Positions 1 through 7,827 are shown, counted from the stretch's first letter. The stretch is DNA of 42,686 nucleotides from an uncultured Clostridia bacterium (GCA_947629745.1 CANREZ010000009.1:1-42686), one strand, 5' to 3'. Numbers and translations are program-made. Notes: generated from the sequence alone by a model not told the origin.

Positions 1-820
1 TTGTGCTGACATCTAGTAACTTTGCTATATCCTCAATACTGCTGCAATTTGGCGTATGCACCATATGGATATGAGATAGCTCAAGTGTCGATGGTTCGTT
101 TGGATTTACTTTTGCCTCAGCTTTTTCCACATTTGCTGCGTATCCGCACGCATCACACACAACTATCTCGTCTTCACCAGAGGCGGATTTTGCCATCATC
201 TCTTGACTGCCTGATCCTCCCATAGTGCCGTTATCTGCAAGGACTGGGACGACATCTAGGCCAAGCCTATCAAATATCCTAAAGTAACTATCCCTTATCA
301 TATCATAGGTTTCATCAAGGGATTTGGTATCTGTATGGAAAGAATATGCGTCTTTCATTTCAAATTCCCTAGCACGAATGAGTCCAAATCTTGGCCTCAC
401 CTCGTCACGGAATTTTGTCCCTATCTGATACAGTGCCACTGGGAGTTGCTTGTAACTAGATACCATATCACGCACCACCATGGTGAATACTTCCTCATGA
501 GTTGGTGCCAGACATTGGCCTTTTCCGTTCCTATTGGTCAGTCTATACATATCGTCGCCAAATTTCTTTAGCCTTGTGCCATACACTTCTTCATTTAGTA
601 GCTTTGGCATAGATACTTCTAGTAGTCCAATATTGTCCAATTCTTCTCGCACAATTTGCTCGATATTAGCTAGCACCTTTTTGCCTAATGGCATATATAC
701 ATAACTACCCATTCCAAAGCGTTTGATATACGATGCACGTACTAACAATTTGTGTGAAACAAGTTCAGCATCATTTGGGTCTTCCCTGAGAGTCTTAAAC
801 ATCATCCTACTTAGTCTCAT
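1..820 (-). CDS. proS: Prolyl-tRNA synthetase, N-terminal part (3' end off window)
   Basis: Charges tRNA-Pro with proline in the cytoplasm. The 273 visible residues contain the class II catalytic core: the start MRLSRMMFKTLRE, the region around GQCLAPTHEE (about 101-110) and motif 2 around FRDEVRPRFGLIRAREFEMKDA (split here as FRDEVRPRFG and LIRAREFEMKDA, about 137-158). The beginning of the bacterial-type insertion (editing) domain follows, with SGSQEM and a CDAC pair. The anticodon-binding end lies beyond base 1. The ATG at 820 is preceded by AGGAGG at about 831-836, inside the end of xseB, so the two genes overlap by 14 bases and are probably translated in concert. Translation of the minus strand was done by hand. 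No T-box leader is present because the gene is internal to an operon. Confidence 0.96.
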   Translation of the reverse strand, partial: MRLSRMMFKTLREDPNDAELVSHKLLVRASYIKRFGMGSYVYMPLGKKVLANIEQIVREELDNIGLLEVSMPKLLNEEVYGTRLKKFGDDMYRLTNRNGKGQCLAPTHEEVFTMVVRDMVSSYKQLPVALYQIGTKFRDEVRPRFGLIRAREFEMKDAYSFHTDTKSLDETYDMIRDSYFRIFDRLGLDVVPVLADNGTMGGSGSQEMMAKSASGEDEIVVCDACGYAANVEKAEAKVNPNEPSTLELSHIHMVHTPNCSSIEDIAKLLDVST

Positions 821-1040
821 TGCCTATATCCTCCTTTGAGGTAATTTGCTCACAAAATGCGTCCATATCGCGTTTTATCACAGTAATCTTGGACTTTGTG
901 TTCTCTAACTCCACTAATATCTCTCTGGATAACTTCGTGCCCTCTTCAAATAATTTCATGCTGTCTGCAATTGACAACTTGTTATCCGAAATCTTTTCCT
1001 CTATTTCCTCTAATTTTGATATCTTCTCATCTATTGTCAT
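807..1040 (-). CDS. xseB: Exodeoxyribonuclease VII small subunit
   Basis: Small helical subunit (77 residues, usual size for the family) of exonuclease VII, which trims single-stranded DNA in both directions together with XseA. The sequence is highly charged and helix-forming, with the family pattern of an early KLEEIEEKI segment followed by LSIADSMKLFEEGTKLSREI. The start codon overlaps the stop of xseA in an ATGA, and AAGGAG lies eight bases upstream. Its 3' end overlaps the start of proS by 14 bases. Placement after xseA is the classical arrangement and makes the assignment firm despite the short length. Confidence 0.93.
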   Translation of the reverse strand: MTIDEKISKLEEIEEKISDNKLSIADSMKLFEEGTKLSREILVELENTKSKITVIKRDMDAFCEQITSKEDIGNETK

Positions 1041-2221
1041 AATCTCTTCTCCTTAGCTACACCTACTATCTTCCCATCAACGAATTCTACTGTAAAATCT
1101 TGCCCCACAGATATATCGCGTGCGCGCGTTACTATCTTGCCATCGATATATACCTTGGAATATCCAAGGTTTGCGAATTTACTAGGATCAAATGACTTAA
1201 TGTGCTCACCTATCCTCTCTACCATAAGAGTTGCTCGCTCCAAGTTTTGTAGCGCATTAGAATACAATATCTTGTAGGTACTATTTAGTCTCATTCTGAT
1301 ATTGCTAAGCGTAAAATCTACATGTCTTAATATATTATCCTCTAGATTTGTAACATCCCTTGTAGTATCGCTCATCCTACTAGTTAATGTATCTAACATA
1401 TAGTTGTAACTCGATATTGCAAAGTCTTCTAGATCACTTTTTAGCCAAGCAATAGTCTCAGCAGCTACACTAGGTGTCGGCACTCTAAGGTCCGCTGCAA
1501 AGTCACAAATGGTAAAATCTGTCTCATGACCAACTGCACTGATTATAGGTAGATTACACCCATGTACAGCACGTGCCACAACCTCGGTATTGAAAGGTTG
1601 CAGATCTTCTAAGCTACCACCACCTCGGGCCACTATCACGCAGTCCACAGTCTTTGCTTTGCTAAAATACTCTATTCCACTTGCTATTTCGTTCTCAGCG
1701 CCAATACCTTGCACTTTCACCGGATACAGCACAATATCTATAGTATCATTGCGCCTAGTAGTCACATTGATTATATCTTGTATCACTGCGCCTTGCGCAC
1801 TGGTGACTACCCCTACGCGCCTAATGAACTTTGGAATAGGTCGCTTGCTTGCTTCATCGAATAGCCCTTCAGCCTCAAGTTTCGCTTTTAGTGCAAGGAA
1901 CTGCTCATATAGATATCCCTTGCCAAATGGTGCGATGTGGCTGACGTTAAAATTGAATCTCCCACCCTTGGTGTAATAATTTGGTGAACCCTTCACTAGC
2001 ACTCTATCGCCAATCTTAAAGTCCGCAGTGCTATCTAGTCCAAACATCACACATGGCAGCATGCTAGCATCGTCTTTTAGGACAAAATACGCTGCATTGC
2101 CGCTGATATTGAAACTGCTAATCTCACCAAGTATCACAATGCCATGGAGTAATTGTTCGTTGTCAAAAATATTCTTGACGTATTTATTGAAGTCGCTGAC
2201 TGATATATATTCCTGACTCAT
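1037..2221 (-). CDS. xseA: Exodeoxyribonuclease VII large subunit
   Basis: Catalytic subunit of exonuclease VII (394 residues, somewhat shorter than the roughly 450 of E. coli and B. subtilis). An N-terminal OB-fold (about 1-100; it begins SVSDFNKYVKNIF) binds single-stranded DNA. The catalytic domain carries the family signature VARGGGSLEDLQPFN followed by AVGHETDFT and LRVPTPSVAAE. A helical C-terminal part that would bind XseB follows. The ATG overlaps the nusB stop codon as TAATG, and the 3' end overlaps xseB as ATGA. In B. subtilis folD lies between nusB and xseA; here it is absent. Confidence 0.97.
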   Translation of the reverse strand: MSQEYISVSDFNKYVKNIFDNEQLLHGIVILGEISSFNISGNAAYFVLKDDASMLPCVMFGLDSTADFKIGDRVLVKGSPNYYTKGGRFNFNVSHIAPFGKGYLYEQFLALKAKLEAEGLFDEASKRPIPKFIRRVGVVTSAQGAVIQDIINVTTRRNDTIDIVLYPVKVQGIGAENEIASGIEYFSKAKTVDCVIVARGGGSLEDLQPFNTEVVARAVHGCNLPIISAVGHETDFTICDFAADLRVPTPSVAAETIAWLKSDLEDFAISSYNYMLDTLTSRMSDTTRDVTNLEDNILRHVDFTLSNIRMRLNSTYKILYSNALQNLERATLMVERIGEHIKSFDPSKFANLGYSKVYIDGKIVTRARDISVGQDFTVEFVDGKIVGVAKEKRL

Positions 2222-2616
2222 TACTTGTCCTTTATGATACTAGCAAGCACTCCATTGCAAAAAGCCGAACTTTTAGCGGTAGAATACTTCTTGCATAGCT
2301 TCACTGCTTCGTTAACAATTATCTTCTCGTCTAGGTCACTATATAATAATTCGTATGTGGCAACCATGAGTATTGCAAGGTCCACTCTATATATCCTATC
2401 TAGGCTATATCCCTTAGTATTTGAAGATATCTTCGACAGTATCTCATCTTTCTTCTCTATAATCCCAGTATAGGTATCTCTCACATACTCAGTGTCGGGG
2501 GCATTCATATCGGAATCTTTCACGAATTCTTCGAAACTTACGCTATCCGAAGGCCCATGAAAAAGGTCTTCAAAAACAAATTTGAATACTTTATCTCGTG
2601 CTTCTATCCTACTCAT
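2221..2616 (-). CDS. nusB: Transcription antitermination factor NusB
   Basis: All-helical NusB-fold protein (131 residues) that, with NusE/S10, binds boxA in rRNA leaders and helps antitermination. The family start MSRIEARDKVFKFVFEDLF is visible, as is the C-terminal pattern IIVNEAVKLCKKYSTAKSSAFCNGVL typical of NusB (given here as IIVNEAVKLCKKYST plus SAFCNGVL). I chose the ATG at 2616 because AGGAGG lies at 2620-2625; an in-frame upstream extension of six residues has no better signal. A terminator-like hairpin ends only about ten bases before this ribosome binding site, so nusB has no obvious promoter of its own and should depend on readthrough from yqhY. Confidence 0.95.
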   Translation of the reverse strand: MSRIEARDKVFKFVFEDLFHGPSDSVSFEEFVKDSDMNAPDTEYVRDTYTGIIEKKDEILSKISSNTKGYSLDRIYRVDLAILMVATYELLYSDLDEKIIVNEAVKLCKKYSTAKSSAFCNGVLASIIKDK

Positions 2617-2634
2617 GATTCCTCCTATATACAA

Positions 2635-2676
2635 TAAAAAACTAATATTAGCAGTAATTTACTTGCTAATATTAGT
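2635..2676 (-). terminator. Intrinsic terminator between yqhY and nusB
   Basis: Perfect 13-bp inverted repeat, ACTAATATTAGCA at 2641-2653 and its complement at 2664-2676, with a 10-base loop, followed on the minus strand by a run of five T. It overlaps the yqhY stop codon. The stem is AT-rich, so it may be weak. There is no room for a promoter between it and the nusB ribosome binding site, which suggests partial termination rather than an operon boundary. Confidence 0.7.
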
Positions 2677-3043
2677 CTTCCTGTCCATCTTTTTCAAATT
2701 CTACGCCCTCGACATGGACATTGATCCTACTCACTTCCACATCAATCATTGTAGACAGACTATTCTTTACATTCTCCTGTACGCGATAAGCAACTTCGGA
2801 AATATTACTATCGAAATACACGTTGATGTAGATATCTATATTTAGTTTGCCATCAATATTGGTGATCCTCACGCCGTCTTTAAAACTACCAGTGAGTTTC
2901 GCTGCGACGTTGGATAGTTTGCTTGCAAGGCTAGCAACACCTGCGATCTCACGTGTCGCAAGACCCACCACGGAAAAGATGATGTCATTGTCTATCGTGG
3001 TATCTCCACTCTCTGGTCGGACGCCATTATCATAATATTTCAT
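2672..3043 (-). CDS. yqhY: Asp23/Gls24 family protein (YqhY-like)
   Basis: Small cytoplasmic Asp23/Gls24-domain protein, 123 residues. The domain is visible as IIFSVVGLATREIAGVASL, then GVRITNIDGKLNIDIYINV and the final VSRINVHVEGVEF strand. In Bacillus yqhY sits between accBC and nusB and has been linked to acetyl-CoA carboxylase activity. Here the accB and accC genes are missing but the spoIIIAH-yqhY-nusB order is kept. The start was set at the ATG at 3043, seven bases after a GGGGGA ribosome binding site; a TTG five codons upstream is less likely. A good promoter lies immediately upstream, so this gene probably opens a transcription unit. Confidence 0.88.
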   Translation of the reverse strand: MKYYDNGVRPESGDTTIDNDIIFSVVGLATREIAGVASLASKLSNVAAKLTGSFKDGVRITNIDGKLNIDIYINVYFDSNISEVAYRVQENVKNSLSTMIDVEVSRINVHVEGVEFEKDGQED

Positions 3044-3070
3044 TGCATTATCCCCCAAAATATCACAATA

Positions 3071-3099
3071 AGTATAGCATATGCCATAGATATTTGCAA
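3071..3099 (-). promoter_or_regulatory. Vegetative promoter for yqhY-nusB-xseAB-proS
   Basis: Minus-strand TTGCAA (3094-3099), a 17-base spacer, then TATACT (3071-3076), with an extended -10 TGC just before it. The predicted transcription start is near 3064, about 20 bases before the yqhY ATG. Four of six and five of six consensus matches, ideal spacing and the right place make it a credible sigma-A type promoter. It would separate the housekeeping genes from the upstream sporulation operon. Confidence 0.65.
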
Positions 3100-3137
3100 T
3101 TATTCTTTTGGGATTTAGGATATATTTATGCTAAGGA

Positions 3138-3620
3138 TTATTTCATGCAAGTGACTTCCATATTATCTAGCACGTAGTCACTATTACCCTCTACTATATC
3201 CATGATCTTGTCGATATCTTCTTGAACAGCATCACGATTTAATTTTATTACCACGTTAATAGAGTTTGCACTGGAGATGATGATGCAGTCATCAAAGCCT
3301 TGGGATGTGATGAGTGTCTCAAGTTGTAATTCCATATTCATTCTAGCAAATATCTCATCCTTCTTTGCCTGTGCATTGGCCCTTGTCTCTTCACTTGCAT
3401 TCATGTCGTTGATGATAGCATCGAGTTCGGCCATCTGCTCAGTGCGTGTGAGCTTCCTATTCTCTCTATAATTATTGAATACATTTTGAGTTGTGACTGT
3501 ATTGGTCTCAACTACACTTTCGGTTGCTTTGCGATTTAGGACAAGATTTAGCACACCTGTCACTACTAATAGCAAACAAAAACTAGCTACAATTATAATT
3601 TTCTTTTTCTTGGATAACAT
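3138..3620 (-). CDS. spoIIIAH: Stage III sporulation protein AH
   Basis: Mother-cell component of the SpoIIIA-SpoIIQ channel (feeding tube) that joins mother cell and forespore. 160 residues: a basic start (MLSKKKK), one membrane helix at about 8-28, a charged helical linker with RTEQMAELDAIINDMN, and a C-terminal ring-building (RBM) domain with the family pattern LETLITSQGFDDCIIISSAN and NVVIKLNRDAV. It is shorter than the roughly 218 residues of B. subtilis. The ATG at 3620 has GGAGG at the right distance; a TTG eight codons upstream is rejected. It is the last gene of the operon, and I see no clear terminator after it. Confidence 0.95.
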   Translation of the reverse strand: MLSKKKKIIIVASFCLLLVVTGVLNLVLNRKATESVVETNTVTTQNVFNNYRENRKLTRTEQMAELDAIINDMNASEETRANAQAKKDEIFARMNMELQLETLITSQGFDDCIIISSANSINVVIKLNRDAVQEDIDKIMDIVEGNSDYVLDNMEVTCMK

Positions 3621-3630
3621 AATTTTCCTC

Positions 3631-4221
3631 CTATATTCCTTCAAAAATTTCTATTTGGTTACTACTTATATTAAGAAGTGCTGATGTCGCAGATATTAGT
3701 TGCATACGCACGACTAAGTCTGATGCCCCGCTGGAGACTACTATCACTCCTGTCACCTCAGGTAATTTCTCATATAGCACGTATAGGTCATTATTCTTTA
3801 CCACAGGCTTCGACTCTACATTTTTGTCAGTCACATTACTACCGTCTTTGTTTGTAGTCGAGGTCTCCTCAGTCGTGCTATTGGTGGCAATGACTTTCTC
3901 AGGGCCCTGGGTGATAGTCAGCATGACATGGACTTTTCCTGCACCCTTGATATTAGATAGGATGTTTGTGAGTTTATCCTCCAGGCGTTTTACATATTCC
4001 TCACTATCTAGCATTTCAACGCTTGCAGTCGTCTTACTTTTTGCCCCGCTTGGCATCACAAGCAGGACTACTCCAACGATTACTAATAATATTAAGGGTA
4101 TCAGGATCTTCTTATTCGTTAGATATGTCCGCCAGACACTATTTGGCTTGTCCCTAGTCTTGGGCACTCCTTCCCTGCTACAAGATAGATCAGATATGTC
4201 ATAGGTGCGCATCTGTCCCAT
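3631..4221 (-). CDS. spoIIIAG: Stage III sporulation protein AG
   Basis: Ring-forming subunit of the SpoIIIA channel. About 196 residues: a cytoplasmic N-terminus, one membrane helix (about residues 40-58, LIPLILLVIVGVVLLVM) and an extracytoplasmic ring-building domain with GAGKVHVMLTI and PEVTGVIVVSSGASD, both typical of SpoIIIAG, interrupted by a polar Thr/Asn-rich stretch that in other SpoIIIAG forms the beta-ring insertion. The start is uncertain. An AGGAGG lies 14 bases before the ATG at 4221 but only two bases before a TTG at 4233; I favour the ATG. The stop is ten bases before the spoIIIAH start. Confidence 0.94.
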   Translation of the reverse strand: MGQMRTYDISDLSCSREGVPKTRDKPNSVWRTYLTNKKILIPLILLVIVGVVLLVMPSGAKSKTTASVEMLDSEEYVKRLEDKLTNILSNIKGAGKVHVMLTITQGPEKVIATNSTTEETSTTNKDGSNVTDKNVESKPVVKNNDLYVLYEKLPEVTGVIVVSSGASDLVVRMQLISATSALLNISSNQIEIFEGI

Positions 4222-4251
4222 CAGTGTGTACAATCCCTCCTTTTTATAACC

Positions 4252-4280
4252 TAATATGTTATATGCGGACTAATATATCA
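4252..4280 (-). promoter_or_regulatory. Possible sigma-G type promoter before spoIIIAG
   Basis: The gap between spoIIIAF and spoIIIAG contains minus-strand CATATTA (4252-4258), which fits the sigma-G -10 pattern CATNHTA. The possible -35 TGATA (4276-4280) 17 bases upstream is a poor match. In B. subtilis an internal forespore promoter is reported before spoIIIAG, so the location is suggestive. The 6-bp inverted repeat TATAAC/GTTATA overlaps the -10. Confidence 0.25.
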
Positions 4281-4281
4281 T

Positions 4282-4479
4282 TTATGATAAGGAAAATTCA
4301 AAAAATTGTCTTAAATTGATGTTATCTGTCAAACCCGCAAGTGGACATAGTATCACATATAGCAAAAGCAGTGCAAAGACACTCCTAATCACCGCATTTG
4401 TTCCGCCCTCGGGCAATATCTGGTCGAGCATTACTTCTAGGAAAACTATTCCTATGATAGATAATATGTATCCTGCCAT
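4282..4479 (-). CDS. spoIIIAF: Stage III sporulation protein AF, short form without the ring domain
   Basis: Only 65 residues: two membrane helices (about 3-22 and 31-50) joined by the family segment LDQILPEGG, then PLAGLTDNINLRQFFEFSLS and a stop. Position between spoIIIAE and spoIIIAG and the N-terminal match identify it as SpoIIIAF. The B. subtilis protein is about 206 residues, and its soluble C-terminal ring-building domain is absent here. A simple frameshift does not explain this, because only 48-60 bases separate the stop from spoIIIAG, too few to hold the missing domain. The ribosome binding site GGGAGGG precedes the ATG closely. It is either a genuine reduced form or the result of a clean deletion. 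Confidence 0.9.
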   Translation of the reverse strand: MAGYILSIIGIVFLEVMLDQILPEGGTNAVIRSVFALLLLYVILCPLAGLTDNINLRQFFEFSLS

Positions 4480-4491
4480 ATTCCCTCCCGA

Positions 4492-5679
4492 TTACAAAAT
4501 ATTGCCCGTGGCAAGCACAAGTGATAATGTGAGTATATACATGAATGCAACACCTAGTATTAGCACTATTGGATAAGATAACACCTTGGCGCAAGATGAT
4601 GTGAAATTGGATATCTCACTAGAGCCAATAGGTTCAATCAGACTTGCCACAAACATCAGTGCAAGCCTTAGCACTACAATGGTGATAATAGGCACAAGTA
4701 TGCTAGATAGTATCAGTATTAGGCCACCTACGCCCACTGCGTTTTTGATTAGCACACTCCCCATCACGACGTAGTCAAATCCATCCGCAAGGTATCCTCC
4801 AATTAGTGGGATATAACTCTTCATAGCAAATTTTGTAGCCTTGAAGCTAATATTATCGTACTTGTTAGCAGCAATGCCTTGCACCACTAATACGCCTGAG
4901 AATATGGTGAAGCAAAACCCTATAATATATTTGAACGCGGATGAGATAAAGTCCACAAACTTTGTTATCTTCACCCTATTTGACATATTGCCTATCACGG
5001 TAAAAACGAATGCGAGTATGAATAGTGGCAAGAGTATGCGTGTGAATATCATGGAAGTAGTCGACGTCAGCACGGCCACAATTGGGCTATATATGGATAC
5101 ACTGACCGCACTGCCAACACCTACTAGTAGGGTCATTAGGATTGGCATCAAGGCCTCTATCTGATTATTCATGCTAGTGAGTATTTCCCGCGTCACATCT
5201 ATTACGTTAAAGAACACACTGGATATCACAATGATCACAGCACTGTAACAGGCGAATTTTATAGTGGAGCTAACTCCTTCACTACCTTTTGGCCGAAACG
5301 ACCCCACAATGACCGACAATGCTGCAATTGCCACAATGATTAGCATGATAGGAATGACACCCTTTATGTTGCCAAATATTAGAGATATGATGCACGAGAA
5401 AATGTTATCAAAGTTTAGCTCAAAGTCACCATTTATCAGTCCCTTTACCTTTTGCCCAAAACTAAGGTCACCAAATAAATTTGCCCTCTCGTCAAGACCA
5501 GATACTATGTCATCCAGTGTGCCAAAGTCCACATCACTTAGCGTGTCATCAATGCTGTCTTCTAATTCCTCACGCACTTCATCTTCGGTTGCAGCAAATA
5601 CCGCAGTTACATTCATAGTAATTGGCACAAATAATATGGCGGCCAAACATATTAGAATGATACAACACTTTCCTCTCAT
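4492..5679 (-). CDS. spoIIIAE: Stage III sporulation protein AE
   Basis: Polytopic mother-cell membrane protein of the SpoIIIA complex, 395 residues, matching the usual length of about 399. A cleavable-looking signal sequence (about 1-29, ending TAVFA) is followed by an acidic helical region (DEVREELEDSIDDTLSDV) and then about eight hydrophobic segments from residue 80 to the end. The start overlaps the stop of spoIIIAD as ATGA, and its 3' end lies 12 bases before spoIIIAF. Family members are thought to form the membrane platform beneath the AG ring; I infer the same role here from synteny and topology. Confidence 0.96.
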   Translation of the reverse strand: MRGKCCIILICLAAILFVPITMNVTAVFAATEDEVREELEDSIDDTLSDVDFGTLDDIVSGLDERANLFGDLSFGQKVKGLINGDFELNFDNIFSCIISLIFGNIKGVIPIMLIIVAIAALSVIVGSFRPKGSEGVSSTIKFACYSAVIIVISSVFFNVIDVTREILTSMNNQIEALMPILMTLLVGVGSAVSVSIYSPIVAVLTSTTSMIFTRILLPLFILAFVFTVIGNMSNRVKITKFVDFISSAFKYIIGFCFTIFSGVLVVQGIAANKYDNISFKATKFAMKSYIPLIGGYLADGFDYVVMGSVLIKNAVGVGGLILILSSILVPIITIVVLRLALMFVASLIEPIGSSEISNFTSSCAKVLSYPIVLILGVAFMYILTLSLVLATGNIL

Positions 5680-6059
5680 AATATCCCCACAATTATCTCA
5701 AATAGTGAAGTGATAATTGGCAAGGACATAAGGAGTATTAGCACTTTGCCACCTAATGTTAATTTATCCCCAATACTACTATTGCCGGTGTCGTTACATA
5801 TCCCTACTCCAAATTCTACTAAATACCCCACACCTATTATTTTGAATATAATCTCAAAGAGTTCGGAGTTTATCCCAGTCCTATCTATTATCTCGTTGAT
5901 TGTGACAAATATTGGAGTGAATGATGATAGGATATATATCACCATAATAATAGCGCCGACTAGCAGTATATAGAGGCTAAATTCGGGCTTTATTTGGCGC
6001 ATAAGAAGGGTCGCAATACACACTATTATAGCTATTCCTATTAGCCTAGTTATATCCAT
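5676..6059 (-). CDS. spoIIIAD: Stage III sporulation protein AD
   Basis: 127-residue membrane protein of the SpoIIIA complex (usual length about 130). It begins MDITRLIGIAIIVCIATLLMRQ, reported here as MDITRLIGIAII then CIATLLMRQIKPEFS, the conserved amino end of the family, and has four hydrophobic segments with a central EIIDRTGINSELFEIIFK helix and GVGYLVEFGVGICNDTG. It follows spoIIIAC by nine bases and overlaps spoIIIAE by four. Confidence 0.95.
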   Translation of the reverse strand: MDITRLIGIAIIVCIATLLMRQIKPEFSLYILLVGAIIMVIYILSSFTPIFVTINEIIDRTGINSELFEIIFKIIGVGYLVEFGVGICNDTGNSSIGDKLTLGGKVLILLMSLPIITSLFEIIVGIL

Positions 6060-6068
6060 ACTATCCTC

Positions 6069-6266
6069 CTAATATAGTGCAAACATACTCCGGATCGTTT
6101 CAAACAAGTTCCCCACTAAATCAAGCACCATGAATAGCACAATGATTATCCCTGCAAGGGTCGAAAATGTCGCTATCTCATCCTTGCCCGCTTGCTTTAA
6201 TACTTGTCCTATCACGGCGGTTAGAAGTCCTATTCCTGCGATCTTTATGATTACATCAATTCCCAA
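6069..6266 (-). CDS. spoIIIAC: Stage III sporulation protein AC
   Basis: 65-residue membrane protein with two hydrophobic helices (about 5-24 and 31-52) separated by LKQAGKDEIATF, the conserved loop of the SpoIIIAC family. It is homologous to the first half of SpoIIIAD and belongs to the SpoIIIA channel complex. Length matches the usual 66-68 residues. It has nine-base gaps on each side within the operon. Confidence 0.95.
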   Translation of the reverse strand: MGIDVIIKIAGIGLLTAVIGQVLKQAGKDEIATFSTLAGIIIVLFMVLDLVGNLFETIRSMFALY

Positions 6267-6275
6267 AATGTCCTC

Positions 6276-6731
6276 CTAAATGAAAAGTATTATTAGTAGC
6301 AGTGCAAGTATTATAGATAACTTAAATGATAGTGTGCCGTATTTGTCATATCTTGCCTTGCATGACTTTGAAATATTTTCTATTTCATCACGCATATTTG
6401 TGATACTTGCTTGTTCCCCAATTATATCCATAGTGCCAAGGCCCTGGACAAAATCATAGACCATATTCCTCTCATTATCTTTTAGATAAAAATTGCGAAT
6501 ATGGGATAAATTCATCGCATCCATTATATCTCTCTCGCACTTTAGATCTCCTAGATGTTTATCAAAAAAGATTGATAGCTTGTCCTTCCGAAAATCCAAG
6601 TTTTGGAGCAAGCGATTACAGAGCATTTTTAGGTCATCAAAGTATGCTATGCGATAAGCAAAATATGCCTTTATTTGGTAACCTATGTACACTATGCATA
6701 GTACTAAGATGGCTAGCATTATTATCCGCAT
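6276..6731 (-). CDS. spoIIIAB: Stage III sporulation protein AB
   Basis: 151 residues (usual 170). An N-terminal membrane helix (about 3-20), a cytoplasmic helical domain and a C-terminal membrane helix (about 132-150) resemble GspF-type platform proteins of type II secretion, the known family comparison. The segment LKMLCNRLLQNLDFRKDKLS and the central GLGTMDIIGEQASI region fit the family. It starts five bases after spoIIIAA. It probably works as the membrane partner of the SpoIIIAA ATPase; this is inference from the family. Confidence 0.92.
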   Translation of the reverse strand: MRIIMLAILVLCIVYIGYQIKAYFAYRIAYFDDLKMLCNRLLQNLDFRKDKLSIFFDKHLGDLKCERDIMDAMNLSHIRNFYLKDNERNMVYDFVQGLGTMDIIGEQASITNMRDEIENISKSCKARYDKYGTLSFKLSIILALLLIILFI

Positions 6732-6736
6732 AATAC

Positions 6737-7660
6737 TTACATCCCCGAGGTGTATAGCAGTGCAAAATTTTTGTCATATATACCCTCTATCATCCCGACG
6801 TGTCCTCTATTAGATAGGACTATGTATCTATCAAACATATTGCCATTTATGATATCTCGAAACTTTGGTTTGCTACGAAGGTCGGCTATGTCCTTGGCAT
6901 GAATAGTAGCTATCACCTTTACCCCACAAGTAAGGGCGTGGATTAAGTACTCTATATCGGTATCAAGATTTAGCTCATCACACGCGATGACATCCGGCCT
7001 CATACTCCTAATACCTGCATTAAACGCATAACCTTTTGTGCAATTCATATACACATCGCAGTACTCACCAATCTTTAGATAATCCACTCCCTCGTCATAG
7101 CCTGTTATCTCACATCTCTCGTCTGCTACTAAGATATTTAGTCCCCTCTCGTGCAAACATATTTGTGAGATAATATCCCTAAGCATAGTCGTTTTCCCTG
7201 CCCCCGGTGGAGATATGATTAGAGTATTCTGGCACACTCCATTTCGCACAATATAGTTGTAAGCCGCAAGACTGCAATTCTTCACTGCATGTGGGATGCG
7301 TATATTTAGCGATGTGATATTCTTGATAGTAACGACCTTATTTTCATCCCTTACTATCTGCCCACATACTCCAATTCGTATTCCCCCTGCAATTGTAAGA
7401 TATCCATTCACTATCTGGTCATTTACAGCGTATAGAGAGCTATCACTAGCACTCTTTAGGATATAATCTATGTGGCTAGTGCGTGCAACTAGTGCGTCTG
7501 CCCTATCCATAGTGACACCGTTAGATGAAAGATACATATTCTTGCCGTCATACATAATTACAATAGGCTTGTCCACACGCACTCTTATCTCATTTAGTTT
7601 CTTAATAGATAGTCCATCTATAGCGGTTAATATATCATAAGGCAATATCTTAGTTAACAT
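6737..7660 (-). CDS. spoIIIAA: Stage III sporulation protein AA, ATPase
   Basis: Secretion-type ATPase that energises the SpoIIIA channel in the mother cell. 307 residues, the normal size. The Walker A motif SPPGAGKTT is at about 150-158, followed by ADERCEITGY and the Walker B-like VIACDELNLDTD; the AGGIRIGVCG segment upstream is characteristic of the family. It is the first gene of the operon, and its ATG at 7660 is preceded by AGGAGAAG. The order AA-AB-AC-AD-AE-AF-AG-AH is complete and canonical, which shows that this organism, or a recent ancestor, sporulates. Confidence 0.97.
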   Translation of the reverse strand: MLTKILPYDILTAIDGLSIKKLNEIRVRVDKPIVIMYDGKNMYLSSNGVTMDRADALVARTSHIDYILKSASDSSLYAVNDQIVNGYLTIAGGIRIGVCGQIVRDENKVVTIKNITSLNIRIPHAVKNCSLAAYNYIVRNGVCQNTLIISPPGAGKTTMLRDIISQICLHERGLNILVADERCEITGYDEGVDYLKIGEYCDVYMNCTKGYAFNAGIRSMRPDVIACDELNLDTDIEYLIHALTCGVKVIATIHAKDIADLRSKPKFRDIINGNMFDRYIVLSNRGHVGMIEGIYDKNFALLYTSGM

Positions 7661-7677
7661 AATTCTTCTCCTATCCT

Positions 7678-7706
7678 AAGATATGGCACGAGCCTTTACT
7701 TCATGC
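7678..7706 (-). promoter_or_regulatory. Possible sigma-E promoter of the spoIIIA operon
   Basis: Minus-strand GCATGAA (7700-7706), a 14-base spacer and CATATCTT (7678-7685) resemble the mother-cell sigma-E pattern (a GCATATT-like -35 and CATACA-like -10), with six of eight matches in the -10 but a weak -35. It lies just upstream of the spoIIIAA ribosome binding site, where B. subtilis has its sigma-E promoter. Confidence 0.3.
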
Positions 7707-7724
7707 AGGAATATCCGATAGCAT

Positions 7725-7754
7725 AAAAAAATGACTGATCACATCAGTCATTTT
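7725..7754 (-). terminator. Intrinsic terminator after the endonuclease IV-like gene
   Basis: Perfect 11-bp stem (AAAATGACTGA at 7728-7738 with its complement at 7744-7754) and a five-base loop, followed on the minus strand by seven T. It sits 74 bases after the gene end and closes the rimP-nusA-infB-truB unit ahead of the spoIIIA operon. Confidence 0.85.
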
Positions 7755-7827
7755 GTATCATTATATTTTCTTTTTTTACAAGTTTTTTTAATTTTTCGCA
7801 AAAGTTACAATTGCTACTGCCTGCACT

